Shown here one piece after another: positions 36,601 through 47,790 of a stretch of 64,000 bases of DNA. The translations under genes were made by a program, and so were the position numbers. Within the stretch, counting starts at the first letter, position 1. Each line of letters opens with the position of its first letter. The notes under the pieces are model-generated. The model saw only the letters and a program-made list of their open reading frames with translations, did not search any database and was not told the origin of the DNA. Source of the stretch: Alitta virens (Eukaryota; Annelida; Polychaeta; Phyllodocida; Nereididae); NCBI GenBank assembly GCA_932294295.1, contig OW028575.1, positions 16,806,058-16,870,057 of the forward strand, given 5' to 3'.

Positions 36601-39600
36601 CTAGCTTATTCTAAATAATTGCCACTCCCAAGCCATAGATTAATTGTTCTCTTTTAATTGCTATAATAAGTCCACGTAAGGTCTCTCTCCCCAATGGTGG
36701 GTTCCAATTAGTCTGTTAATTGAGGGTCAAACCAATTATTAATAAAAGCTTTGTCACGTGACAATACCAGCCCAGTGACCTAACTATGTACATGTTTTGC
36801 TCTTTTACTATTCTGAAGTAAATTAATCAATTTCTCTTATAGTCTATAGGCTGTCTTATGGTATTAAACGTCTAACAATGAGATTTCATAATAATGAGAT
36901 GTTCATGTGTTGAGGTTTTGCAATTCTTGTTCTGACAAGCCGGCAATTTAGAAAAATTGCCTCAAATCAAAAATTATGAATCCATTTCTCTTGCATTTTT
37001 AAGAGAAGAAATCTTTCAGTCTATATTCAGCCTTTTGCCTACATAGTTTAACCAATCAATTTGTTTAACTAGGTAAACTAGCAAAGAATGTCCATAATTT
37101 GGTCGCTGGCCTGTTAGGTGACAGCACACAGTGTAATGGCAGAAGAATAAGATGAATATAAGCCTAAATGAATTTGCCGATTTCAGTTAATTAAACGCTG
37201 CAAGTTGTAGGCTTCAGGTATTTGACTTGGGAGTTGGGACACTGTGCTAGTTTTGGATTAGGCATCATTTACAGCCAAATTCATAGAGTTGGAAACTAAT
37301 CACTCGGAAGCTAAACTCCAGATGACATCATGTGAATCTGTCTTTGACTAAGGCAGTCCCTCATTCAATAAGACCTGGTCAGTGCTTATTATAAAAGCAT
37401 GACGTCACACCAACTCTTCCATAATACCCCCATTACCCCAACATACCCTTACCAGGGATACCAAACCCAACTTTGTGTACAGAGTTTGCAATTAACATCT
37501 GTTCCAAATAAGGAGAAATATATTAATCCAACATAATGAACCTGCATATATTTCAGTGTTCCTGATTTAGTGTTTTTCTCATCTATGCTGCCAGAACTGT
37601 TAAATTTACACATTTTATTTTGGGGACTTAATACATTCTGTTTCCTTTTCAGCTCAGGCTTCATCCAAAGCCATTGATGCCAACAACTGGTACAGAGCAT
37701 TAAGAAGTTACAGAGGTAGGTGTCATGAACCAATTACAACACACAGTTGACTAAATTATCTGGGGACGTCGGCTGGTAATAGTATTCTGTAATATACTAC
37801 CTTAAAATCCAGTAAGTTAAGTGCTCCGGAACTTCGTCGACATTATTGTTATACATAAATTATATCAGGGCCTTCGGATTCTCAGCAAGATAAAATCTGG
37901 GCTTTACTTTATTTGGAGTAAATCCGTTCTGGTCAGAGACTTGACCACGTCTTGGGTCATTCCAAGAAGGTTATTTTCTCTTTTAGTGGTTCTCCGTGGT
38001 TCTCTATAAATCTTAAGGCGCCTTAGGGTGCCACTGAGCAGATCAGAAGGGATTTCCCTTCATTTTTACCAACTTACTGGTGAATCGTCAAATGTCATTG
38101 ACCTGATCATTCTAAGTCCATCCCATGTGGGTTAATGCAGCATCACCAATCTCTCTCATCAGCATCTATGATCTATTCGATATTGTTGCACACACTTAGC
38201 AAAATAAAGTTTTTCTCATTCTAAGCTCTTTATGAATCTCACGTTCACGTTCCACTTTTCGTATACATTTCTAATTCTCAAGGGCTGAACTAGCTTTAGA
38301 TCTTGTGACATGGGCCTATGCAGCAGATAAAAATATCTTGATAATTCTGCCAGGACGCATGATAAAAGTCATGGAGCTTGAAATCAGCAGTAGGACAAAA
38401 TCACCAATAAGACAGGTCTAATGCTGAATGCAAGGAAGCACAGCCAGTTCACTTTGCTTGTGTGCTTGCAACGTTATTAATTGTTTTTAAATCTGGCCAT
38501 CCATGTGTATGTTTGTATTTTATTTGAAGTCAATAATTATCATTGTTTGCCTGTTGAGACAGTTTGCACACAATGCAATATGTTTTTTTGCAATGAATTG
38601 AAATTAAAAATCACAAGCAAAATAAAGTGTGATGTCACGAGAAAATGTTTGAAGTGCATTTGGCTGTGGTTCCTTGCATTCAGCAGTAAAATAATACACT
38701 AGAAGTTGCTGGATCATGTAAAATACACTACTCAACATAATATTTATCTCATCACACAACATGCCTTGCAGCTTGATCCAGGCTGACTCTTCGATACTCG
38801 TGAGTATTGATGTTAGGCATCTATGCATTGTGTTTTGTAAGCGAGTGGCCACGGCACCTCTAGCATGGTATTTTCCACATTAGATCTTACAGCCAATTTC
38901 ATAGACTTGGAAACTATTCTCAGAGACTTGAAAACTAAACGCCATACAGTAGGACTCCTTGATCCACATGACGTCATTTCGAGTTTAGCTTCCAAGCCTC
39001 TGAGATTAGTTTCCAAGTCTAAGAAATTGGTTGTAATCAATAACATACAATGTATATTCTACATTATCAGACATGGTTATAAATTCGGATATATTTATTG
39101 TAACCAAGTTTTTCTGTAAATTTGATAGCTTGGGGAAGAAGAGCTGTATATGTCGTCGTTCGTGTAGTTATAAAAATAGTTTTCTTCGCAATACAACTTA
39201 TAAAATGAGAGCCATTTTATTTATTATTTAAATCTTTCTTTTGGTTAGGGCACTGCAGGTTGTTGGCTTTAGAGGTTACATGTTTTTTTTTTGTTGTTTG
39301 TTTCTTTATTTCACATTCAGCTTTACAGTGTTTCTTTTTTTTTCTTTATCTTTTCATATCCCTGATACAAGTGATTTTTTTCTGAAGAAAAGTTATTCTT
39401 TAGTGCAATCATTCAGTCAACTTCTAGAATACACTACAGTGGGTAGAGTTAGAGGTTCATTTTCCACTTCAGCCTAACTCTATAGAGTAATGCAGACCCT
39501 TGAATTCCGCTCCAGACTGTGTAGGAGTTTCTATTTAAAAGTTAAATCGAGATCATGCTTGAGAATGAACTCTGTAATATAATCCCACATTTTTATATGT

Positions 39601-42600
39601 CAGCTGATTACTTACTTTCCTTGTTTAACTTCAAACGAACCGATATAGCGTCCTGCGATGACTTGAAAATTCTCTGGTTCGAGTTTCTTTCCGCATTACA
39701 TTACCAATCTATTTACTAATAACTTTGACATTAGACAAAGGCATACAGATCTGCTCCTTAGATTTCCGTCTGCCTTCTTTAAACCCTTATCTTCAATGAC
39801 ATCCAATATCAATGAATGATTAGTCTGTTATGATAATCCATTTTCCCTATCAACAATGCAAGGGATGTTAAGTTTTATAATTATATATATTTTTTCTAAT
39901 TCAAAAACAGCTTCCATCACTCCTTATCTTATTCAATCCTTCCAACACAGTTCCAGATAAATGTAATAGGTGGGTGAGCCTGGATTGTGACAAAAGAACT
40001 ATTTCTATGAAGAAGAGTTACATGAAACTGACGTCATGAGTGAGAGCTCTGGCAGACATGAAAGTCTCAATTTCATAAAATTTAAAGCTAAAGAAGCTAA
40101 CAGCTTCTATCACTGTCAACAGCGTAATATTGAGGAGTATTCAAAAAAGTTAGGTATCACCCTCGCAAGTAAAAACCTGTACTTTTCTTGCATTGTGAAA
40201 GAACGATGCAAAAAGATCTAGTGGAGTAAATGTAAAAGTAAGCTTTGGTTGAGGGTAAACAATGACAATGCCAGTTAACTCCCGACTTACGAAGAATATA
40301 AAATTATATACAATGGAACCGCATTTAAGATCACCCCGGGTTTCAGACCACGTTTGCGTGTGCAGTAAAAATAGATACCGTGCAATTTTTACTTACACTC
40401 TCAGAAAAAAGGGGCCACATAGAACCGTGATTTTTTCACCTTCGTCCCAAATACAGAACCCTATATTGTCCACATGGGACCCACGACTAGGTATTTGGGA
40501 ATAACCCTATACCATTGTATTTCAAGGGACCTTGAGGTTTCAAAATACCTTTTATATATGTCTTACTCAAAATCAAATAAGTAGTATTAAAAGATTCCTG
40601 CAAGATAAAAATAATCAAACCATGGCCTGTGGGGTAGTTCACAGTACCCAAGAGAGCTCTAAAAAACCTCGTTGCACCTTTATTTCTTAGAGGGTAGAAT
40701 TCAACATTGGTCTGTCAAAATTTCTGTTCATATTTTCTATCTTAGATGGATATGGAAACGGATCAAATGTATTAAGTGAAATTTCAACATCAACTTTGGT
40801 GATTCCAAGGGGTGGTCCTAACTTTGGCGTTGTAATCATAGGCATAGAGGAAAGACCGAAAATATATACAGTGTACACAGCCAAGTGATACCTGTAAAAT
40901 GCTACAAATGCCCACAATTAGGACCTATTCATATATCATATCCTAGTGACACTGAACACAAGTGAACGATCACTGAGAGCACTTCAGGTTGAAGGACATG
41001 ATTGCGTGAAACCATTTCCGTGTTGTGTGGAGGATTAGGCTGTTTGTGCGGGATGCCGTTGGGGGATTACAAGCAGGAGTACGCGTCTCCTAACATCAGT
41101 CAAGGCTTGTACACATTCATAGACAGGTGGAGGATTCTTCATCAACCAAAAAACGCCAAATCATGACACATGCATCCATCTACATGGAGGCCACCCCCTA
41201 AGCATCCACCTACATGGAGGCCACCCCCCACAGCATCCACCTACGTGAAGGCCACCTCCCACAGCAGCTCGGTGTCAACCAACAATCAAACACTTGACAT
41301 CAATTGCTCTCACTCTGCCACTATATAATGAAAGAATTAATTCATCACTTCTGTAAATACTACATATGGAGAACTGTGTAATACGTTCCAACGGCAACCA
41401 ATGCCTGCTTCGCATCAATGGTAGTCCAATGGGTCACATGTATTCTTATATTCCATAAAACACAATTCTCTAGATTTTCCCTTTTTTTTTCAGGATAAAT
41501 TTCCTTTTTATTTTTCATTATGAATCTTTTCAGAAAAGGTCCCTGAGAAATAGTATCAGTTAAACAGGGTTTTGGTGAAGAAAAAGATGATATCATAACA
41601 ATGATATAGGCCTATACGTTTTAACCGTCGCATTCAGTGCCACTTGGTTAGATCTACAAAAACAGAATTAAGTCTTGCAATAGGTTTGTTGCTCTGCTGA
41701 TGATAACCAGGTGACTACAGATTCAATAAATTAAAAATAACCATCAAATTGGCTGTGCTAACAAATAAACAAGCTAGTATCAAACAAGATAATTATAAAT
41801 TTACATGAGAAGTGAGTAGTTTCTAGCACTGTATTTAACTATAATTTGGACCATTCAAGTAGTTATCCCAGCGTATGTATTTATAATATCTTCGTGAAAG
41901 ATATCACAGTTTATTAACAAGTTTATTTATTCAACATGTTACATCATGTGTAAATGACTAATGGCGAGGGAACAAATTTGTTAAATAGTCTTTTACTAGT
42001 CATTAATACAACACTGAACAGTCGTCAAAATTACTAGGGTAGTCATATATGCCACTCTAAAGAAGTCAGTCTGACTACCTGTTAGTAACTAGGTGCCACC
42101 TGTTAGTAACAGGGTGCCACCTGTTAAGCTCTGTTAGTAACTGGGTGCCACCTGTTAGTAACTGGGTGCCACCTGTTAGTAACTGGGTGCCACCTGTTAG
42201 TAACTGGGTGCCACCTGTTTGTACCTGGGTGCCACCTGTTAAGCTGTTAGTAACTGGGTGCCACCTGTTCATCAAGAGAATTAAATTCTCTTTGTGTCTC
42301 ACCAGTGATAATAAACACAATTTTATCAAATTGAAAGATTCATTGTTAAATATATTGCGATTTTTAATAAGGGAGAACACAGTTATTTTTATCATTGGCT
42401 GTAGGTACTCTCCATTGTGTAAAATTTAGTCTGCCAATATTAATATCATTTATACCTGAGGTGCAAAATGAGAAAAACAAAATTTCCAGTAGAAATTACA
42501 AGTCGAGAAATGCATAATAAGATTGTCTAAAAGTGTTTCCCATTTGAACAACCATTCAAAATTCTTATTTAGTTTTGCTGTCAAGAACAGGCTGCACTTA

Positions 42601-45600
42601 ACGTGGAAATGACGCTGTCCAAAAATGGATCGCATCGTCATTAAGGATTTCTTGCTTGGAGCACTTGTGACAATTGAATGTCAAAGAATTTGTTTGGTTT
42701 CATTGAGTGTGGGCATGGCATGCACCCAGTGGAAAATATCAAGGAAATTGAACTCCTCAAGATGTGTTTATCCACCACAGAGACCCAGTGGGAAATAATT
42801 CCGGTGTAATTGCATTCATCATTCTATGCACAAGATGGAGAGAGGTTATTTGGCTGAAGCAGTGTATTCTTTTATTGCAGACTCCTCAGGTCAGTGTAGT
42901 TCAGTTCAGTGCACACTCAAAATCATTCTGACTTACAGCAGATATTAGCTATTATATTTGACTTTGTCTAGAATAACAGACCGTGGCCATTTTTACCAGC
43001 AAATTTGTCAACTTTAACAAGTTACTCAGCACTATAAAAATGAGCTGTCTCTGCTCGGGACCCTTGAACCTTCAGGGTCCCTGGAAATGAAGTGACCAAC
43101 CGTATTGCTGCCTGAACAAATTAGTTCAACGTTCCTCTTTAGATGATATTTGGCGAGTTGCTCACAATGAGATTCTGTAGACCCTCACTGCACTGTGCTC
43201 GGCAATTTAACATCACTATAGATGGCACAAGGGGTCAACTTGTAGACAGCAAAATGTGTAAGTATTTTATAATTTGACATGTGTTTGACAAAGAAATTAG
43301 TCATTATGACTAACGACACACATGACACGGACTCTTATAAGCCATTTTATTGTGTCAACACCAGCATTAAATGAAGTTTTTTCTTATTGTGCAACTTACA
43401 TTCATATTAATAACCAAATATGCGATCTATTGCTATGGTAATGCCTATGGTTTCCAATTGGAAAGAGGCAGGAAACTAAGGGACCTCACTTTATGGTTGA
43501 AATCATCATAGCTTCTGTAACTGCTGAGATTTCAAGGCATCTCATTCTGTTGTCAAAAGCCTACTTATAAGTCTCATTTGACCAAGAGCTGCATAGTCTT
43601 GACAAATTAAAATATTTGCCAACATAGTATTTGAATCACAGACACTGGCTGTTCAATTCCATCTAGACTACATGGCAATGTGCGCCTCCGCTACGTATTT
43701 GTATTTTACTCAATCAAACAGCCATTATCTTCACCATACCAAGCATATAATCACAAAGTATTGGCTGCGATATTGCCTGCACATCTTATCACGCTGAAAG
43801 GCCCCTCCCTATACCTAGCAATCACCACTTGTCAAACACATACTATGAAAAATGCGAGAAAAACTCACTTGAATACTGATAAAGACACGTATTTGATTAG
43901 TCACCTAATACCAAAAGAAAAATCATCAGGGACAAAAATAAAGAAGACGATGCAGCAGTCGAAACGTGAATAGTATCTTTGACGTTCCGCAAATGAATCC
44001 CATCGCATCAGGAAACTACTGTAAATTGGCAAAATGATTGTGGAAAATTTCATACCTAATATGATCCACAAATACATCCCAATCTCCAAACATGTGGAGG
44101 AGTATGCCCAATTAGTCCCAAAGGATGAAAGCCTAGATATATGAAGAAGTTCCCAACTTTTTAAAAAGTGTTCCAGTAATTTTTGCAAAAGCAAATATGC
44201 CATAGGCATCAGCGTACCATATAGAATTACGCAATAATCTTTAAAATGATTATTATAAATGCATATTTATGAAAACGGTAATATATTTCTATATGATTTG
44301 TGCATTGATATATATTTTTTACTTCATGTACATACCTTTAACAGATCAGTTACTTGAATAGGAATTTTTAATTGGTAAGGATTTAAGACAAATTCCATAT
44401 TTGTGATAAAGACTAACGCTCACGCAGTCTCCGTATTTTTTTTCTTCTTAATTTCAATACTGCCATTTCAATAATAACGCACACAGCCTGGTGTCGTTCC
44501 ACCTGTTGAACAACAAAACCATGCTATTCTTTGAAAGGAGCGTTTGACATATCTGAGATTCTAGTTTTAATTTCAGAAGACGAGACACAAATGGAGCAGC
44601 ATTCTGAAATGCTCTCAGGAAAGTGATTACGTTGGGTGTAGATACATCGAATAGCTATTATTTATTCCTGAGAGTTCTTGAACCTGACAAACTATAGGTT
44701 GCTGAGATACTGCCAGGTCAACGCAAGATTTTGAACTCAAATTAAGCCTGTGGAGGACCTTCTGTATGGCCTTGCTTGGAAAACCGACTGCATTTTTGTA
44801 CATTACCGATAAAAAAAGCAATTCTTAATCTTATTTTATCATGTACAATCAGTATTAAACAAGGTTTACTTTTATTTATCTTATTACAGAGACCAAACCT
44901 ACAAACAAGGTTGAACCAGGTAAAACTATACAATTAATTGTAGCTCAGCCAAATCAGAAGCAGTTATTAGCGTGGTTTTCTTGGTGCCTTTAGATTACAC
45001 ATATATTCCATGTGTTCATGCTTGCGTCATGTGCTATTTCATCTAAATTGATGTGCTTAGAATACGTTGTTGTACAGGTAACTCACGATTGCACACACTT
45101 TGAATTAAATTGTACAATCACCACATTGAAGTTGGAAAACCCACAGGTTTCAAACATGCAGACACTGGTGACAAAGTCTTCACTGTATATCACATTGATT
45201 TTAATTAGTTTCAGTTCTTAATGTTCTCATCTGTGTTACAGGCTAGTTATACGAATATTTTATTTGCATAGCTTTGATGGTACATGTATAGAAATCATAT
45301 TATGTGTCAATTGTATGGTTAGAAACTAGATGGTACTTAGAGCAATACCAGTGTGTCTAGTGCTTACAGTGCAGGCCAGAAGTATGGAGCCATCCCAATA
45401 AACTGTACATTATATATTAGGCCACAGGAACTTCCACAAGAAATTCTTTGTTCAGAAACAGAATTGTTACCAATGGCACATCATAATCAGTGCACCAATC
45501 TGGACAAGATGTTCATTAAAAGTAATGTTCTATCCTGATACACGAAAAGGTATTTATATGTTTGGATCACCTGCATTTAAAAAATTGTATTGGGTGGTTC

Positions 45601-45837
45601 TCAACATCTGGCTGTGAGTATATAATATGTCTATAATTAGATACAGCAGTGAAGATTACTTAAGATATTATTCTAATCATCACAAATTAACAGCAACTTA
45701 TTAAGCTTTGATTAATTTCAGAAAAACACTGGAATATGATGAGGCGAAACGATGCTCTCCGTTCTTCGCAAATTCAGGATCTTGATCCCGAAGATGTGGT
45801 CTGGCTCCTGAGCCATGTCGGCAAAAGAAGGAAGTAA
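27686..45837 (+). CDS. Putative neuropeptide precursor, five exons, nested antisense in the TRAF7 intron
   Basis: Proposed coding exons: 27686-27749, 37653-37715, 42881-42889, 44890-44919 and 45722-45837. All splice borders are AG/GT and all four introns are phase 1; the sum is 282 nt, 93 residues plus TAA. Residues 1-22 (MVRLGLLWIAFVVLLLSC...) form a clear signal peptide. Residues 23-64 contain AIDANNWYRALRSYR and KHWNMMRR. Arg-Arg at 63-64 is followed by a 24-residue segment, NDALRSSQIQDL then DPEDVVWLLSHV (65-88), then Gly-Lys-Arg-Arg-Lys and stop. Prohormone convertase cleavage at both basic sites and amidation at Gly89 would release an amidated peptide. There are no Cys residues after the signal peptide. 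A weak likeness to PDF-type peptides (Asn first, Leu fourth, a central Pro) is not enough to name a family. The 9 nt third exon is the least certain part; skipping it keeps the frame. Confidence 0.68.
29080..30140. other. CpG-richer island inside intron, unassigned
   Basis: This stretch has many CpG dinucleotides unlike its AT-rich neighbours and includes repeats of TTGTAGCCGTT at 29230-29290. A 97-codon plus frame (28928-29221) overlaps its left edge. A pure run of about 17 G ends it at 30118-30134. It may be an old mobile element or a promoter-like island; no gene is recognisable. Confidence 0.35.
30903..32241. mobile_element. 1.34 kb DNA transposon relic with about 60 bp terminal inverted repeats
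   Basis: CACAGTAAAAGGCAGGTTCA at 30903 is the near-perfect inverse of TGAACCTGCCTTTTACTGTG ending at 32241. Homology continues inward through ACATGACAYCCAG, GCCTACC and ATTGTGTC with small gaps. The interior has only short unrelated open frames, so it is non-autonomous or decayed. I could not see a convincing target duplication, so the superfamily is open. Confidence 0.78.
33690..33880 (-). repeat. tRNA-derived SINE, minus strand
   Basis: Read on the minus strand, an A-box region (CCACTGGTTAAGGC, 33857-33874) is followed by a good B box GGGTTCGATTCCC (33811-33823). The SINE-specific part then follows, with CCCAACTGGTGCAG and GGACGTAAAGCCC (about 33705-33760). The same tail words recur at 35926-35985. 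Confidence 0.75.
35926..35985 (+). repeat. Fragment of the same SINE family (tail), plus strand
   Basis: CAATCTGGTGCAGTAAAAGG followed by GGACGTAAAGCCCG matches the tail of the SINE at 33690-33880 in the opposite orientation. CCCAATCTGGTG is duplicated at its left edge. No clear polymerase III boxes are seen upstream. Confidence 0.6.
36412..36511. mobile_element. Small palindromic element
   Basis: CCAGATAGCATTCCAA (36414-36429) and TTGGAATGCAATCTGG (36494-36509) are inverted ends with one mismatch. The interior is CpG-rich with repeated CGACGTCGG-type words. A related end (GCATGCTATCTGGGGTT, with TTGGAATG nearby) occurs at 50826-50866. Confidence 0.65.
37270..37340 (+). repeat. Solo arm of the fold-back family seen at 38884-39037
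   Basis: ACAGCCAAATTCATAGAGTT, GGAAACTAATC, GGAAGCTAAACTC and ATGACATCATGTG match in order the arm of the fold-back element 1.6 kb downstream. Confidence 0.65.
37365..37430 (+). repeat. Dispersed repeat with a second copy at 55475-55525
   Basis: The segment containing TTATAAAAGCATGACGTCAC then CTTCCATAAT resembles TTATAACAGCATGACATCAC then CTTCCGTAAAT near 55484-55521. It is adjacent to the solo arm at 37270-37340 and may belong to the same element. Confidence 0.4.
38884..39037. mobile_element. Fold-back MITE, arms about 60 bp
   Basis: The left arm (CCAATTTCATAGACTTGGAA, then ACTATTCTCAGAGACTTG) pairs with the right arm (CAAGCCTCTGAGATTAGT, then TTCCAAGTCTAAGAAATTGG) with scattered mismatches. 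The middle contains CATGACGTCATTTCGAG. Overlapping open frames on both strands are by-products. Confidence 0.82.
40394..40696. mobile_element. Approximately 300 bp MITE with TA target duplication
   Basis: CACTCTCAGAAAAAAGG at 40396 and the complement of CCTTTATTTCTTAGAGGG ending at 40694 are imperfect terminal repeats, each flanked by TA. A TA target fits Tc1/mariner-like mobilisation. The internal text, including ACCCTATACCATTGTATTTC and AAGGGACCTTGAGG, recurs in a second copy at 51960-52165. Confidence 0.75.
41164..41268. repeat. Short minisatellite, unit about 33-34 bp, three copies
   Basis: The unit CATCCACCTACATGGAGGCC followed by ACCCCC is repeated three times with small changes. Confidence 0.85.
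42078..42275. repeat. Minisatellite, 21 bp unit
   Basis: TGTTAGTAACTGGGTGCCAC units repeat about eight or nine times, interrupted twice by AAGCTCTGTTAG or AAGCTGTTAG. The regular frames on both strands come from the 21 bp period. Confidence 0.93.
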
Positions 45838-46270
45838 AAAGAGTTTTCCATACAAAACTCTAGAAATTGTACAGCACACAGGGCCAGTATTTGACATAAA
45901 AGACTCAAAAATCGAACTCTTTTGGAAATGTTTTGGAAGTGCCCGTGGACTACCAAAATGCCTTGGACATTTGAAATTTGTGTCGCCTACCATATCGAAA
46001 TATTAATATGCCAATTAGTTATCTTAATACCAGTACATGATCTAAATCCAAAACGTTTTTCGGTTCTCTTAACATTACTTATATGAATGTCTACCATTGG
46101 AATATTTCAAGTTTTATTTCCTTTGTTTAGTAAAGCTGTTCTAATGGCTCACTACCTAGACTTTAAAGCACACTTATTAGTCTTTGCAATGTTAACGTAA
46201 AAACTATGAAAAAAGATACAAAGATGGAAAAAAATTGTTGTTAAAAATAAAGGTTTTTGTCTTTTACTCT
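45838..46270 (+). terminator. 3' UTR and polyadenylation signal of the nested precursor gene
   Basis: After TAA at 45835-45837 about 410 bp precede AATAAA at 46247-46252, which is followed by the U-rich GGTTTTTGTCTTTTACTC. This arrangement fits a cleavage and polyadenylation site near 46265-46275. Confidence 0.5.
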
Positions 46271-47223
46271 GGTCCCATCAGTTGTGTTTACTGTCCTGTT
46301 GTTATGGCAACCACGTTGTCAAAATATAAGGTTATATAACAGATTAATAATGTAATTATTTGTAATTGATCTGAAAATTGTGTTTGAACTGTGATTGCAA
46401 AACATCAAAACATCGATGTTCACACATATTCGGCTGATACAGCTCCAAGAGATTCATTAATTTTTTAATATTCGATAATAAATTAAGAATAGACGAATTA
46501 ATTCATTATGGCAAATTAATTAAGTACCTCGAAATGACCAGAAGATCTCATTAAAGGGGTTTGCGACTGTTCATCATAATTGCTATGGGACTAATTGAGA
46601 TGTTGCGTCACGAACACATTTTATAAACAAGAGCACCTATGGCCTAATCAACAAATAATGAAGACAAAAGTGTATTTATTTTCTTTCCCCATTACACCAT
46701 ATTTGTTGTAGCAATGTAGATATATTCAGTGTTTCAGGAAAAAGGAAGTTTGTAACAAAATTCAAATTGAGAGAAAAATATAGACAATTAGTGTTTTGTC
46801 ACAAGCGTAACAACCACACACAAGTGATATTAATGCACTAAGAAAATGCTCATATATATATATTTCAAAATTTATTACTAAGGAATCCAGACTAAAGTGA
46901 AACTTCTGTAGATTTTTTAACACCATACAGCATTATATATTTATACCAAGTCATATTTATACCAAGTCACATTTAGCATTACATACTGATGTTTGTGTCA
47001 GTCAATTAGGTTTAAATACACGTCCGTATCAGTATTTCATGGTTTGGTAGACAAGGTGTATGCTAACTGAGATAATACCATTCGAGATCCTCCTCAGCCA
47101 ATTAGAAGGAAGTATTTGCTGGTGACAATATCAGTTATCAGCTCAAGCAGGCTGATCATGTTTTCCGCTTCAGTGATCAACAGGGAGTGATAACGATGTC
47201 AAACACTGAAGGATTTGTGAACC

Positions 47224-47790
47224 GCTTTATTATTAAACAACATCACTACTATAAGAACACCTCAATATAAGACCACCTTACAATTAAGACCACCTCACTA
47301 TGCAGACCACCTCACTATTAAGACCACCTCATTATTTAAACCACATCACTACCATAAGAACACCTCGATATAAGACCACTTCACAATTACGACCACCTCA
47401 ATGTAAGATCACCTCACAATTTAGACCAGTTCACTACTATACAAACACCTCAATATAAGACAAACAATTAAAACCACCTCACTATTTAGATCACTCCCTA
47501 TTTCGACCACTTCATTACAACCTCCACATCACTATCAAGAATACCTTAATACAAGACCTCACAATCAAGACCATTTCACCAGTGTGACACTTCTATATTA
47601 AAATCACTTCAGTATCAAAATATAAGAACACCGCAATATGCAACAATAAAGACAACTCATCATTAAGACAAGCTCATGATTAAGCCCACTTCACAATTAA
47701 CATTATGAAGACCACCTGTTAAAACCACATCACTATTAAGACCGCCTCATGAAGACCACCTCACTATTAAAAGCACTTAATTATTTAGCC
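47224..47790. repeat. Degenerate repeat of AAGACCACCTCACTATT-like words
   Basis: About 30 diverged copies of a 15-20 bp word (consensus near TAAGACCACCTCACTAT) fill about 550 bp. Spacing varies, so this is an old, slipped satellite rather than a clean array. Confidence 0.8.

Noticed and set aside
38813..39119. Open frames on both strands with similar peptides
   Set aside because: They arise from the two arms of the fold-back element.
42075..42429. Repeating Gly-Thr-Gln-Leu or Pro-Pro-Val-Ser-Asn-Trp-Val frames
   Set aside because: Produced by the 21 bp minisatellite.
47224..47790. CRISPR-like array
   Set aside because: Unit and spacing are irregular, there are no distinct spacers, and the DNA is animal nuclear.
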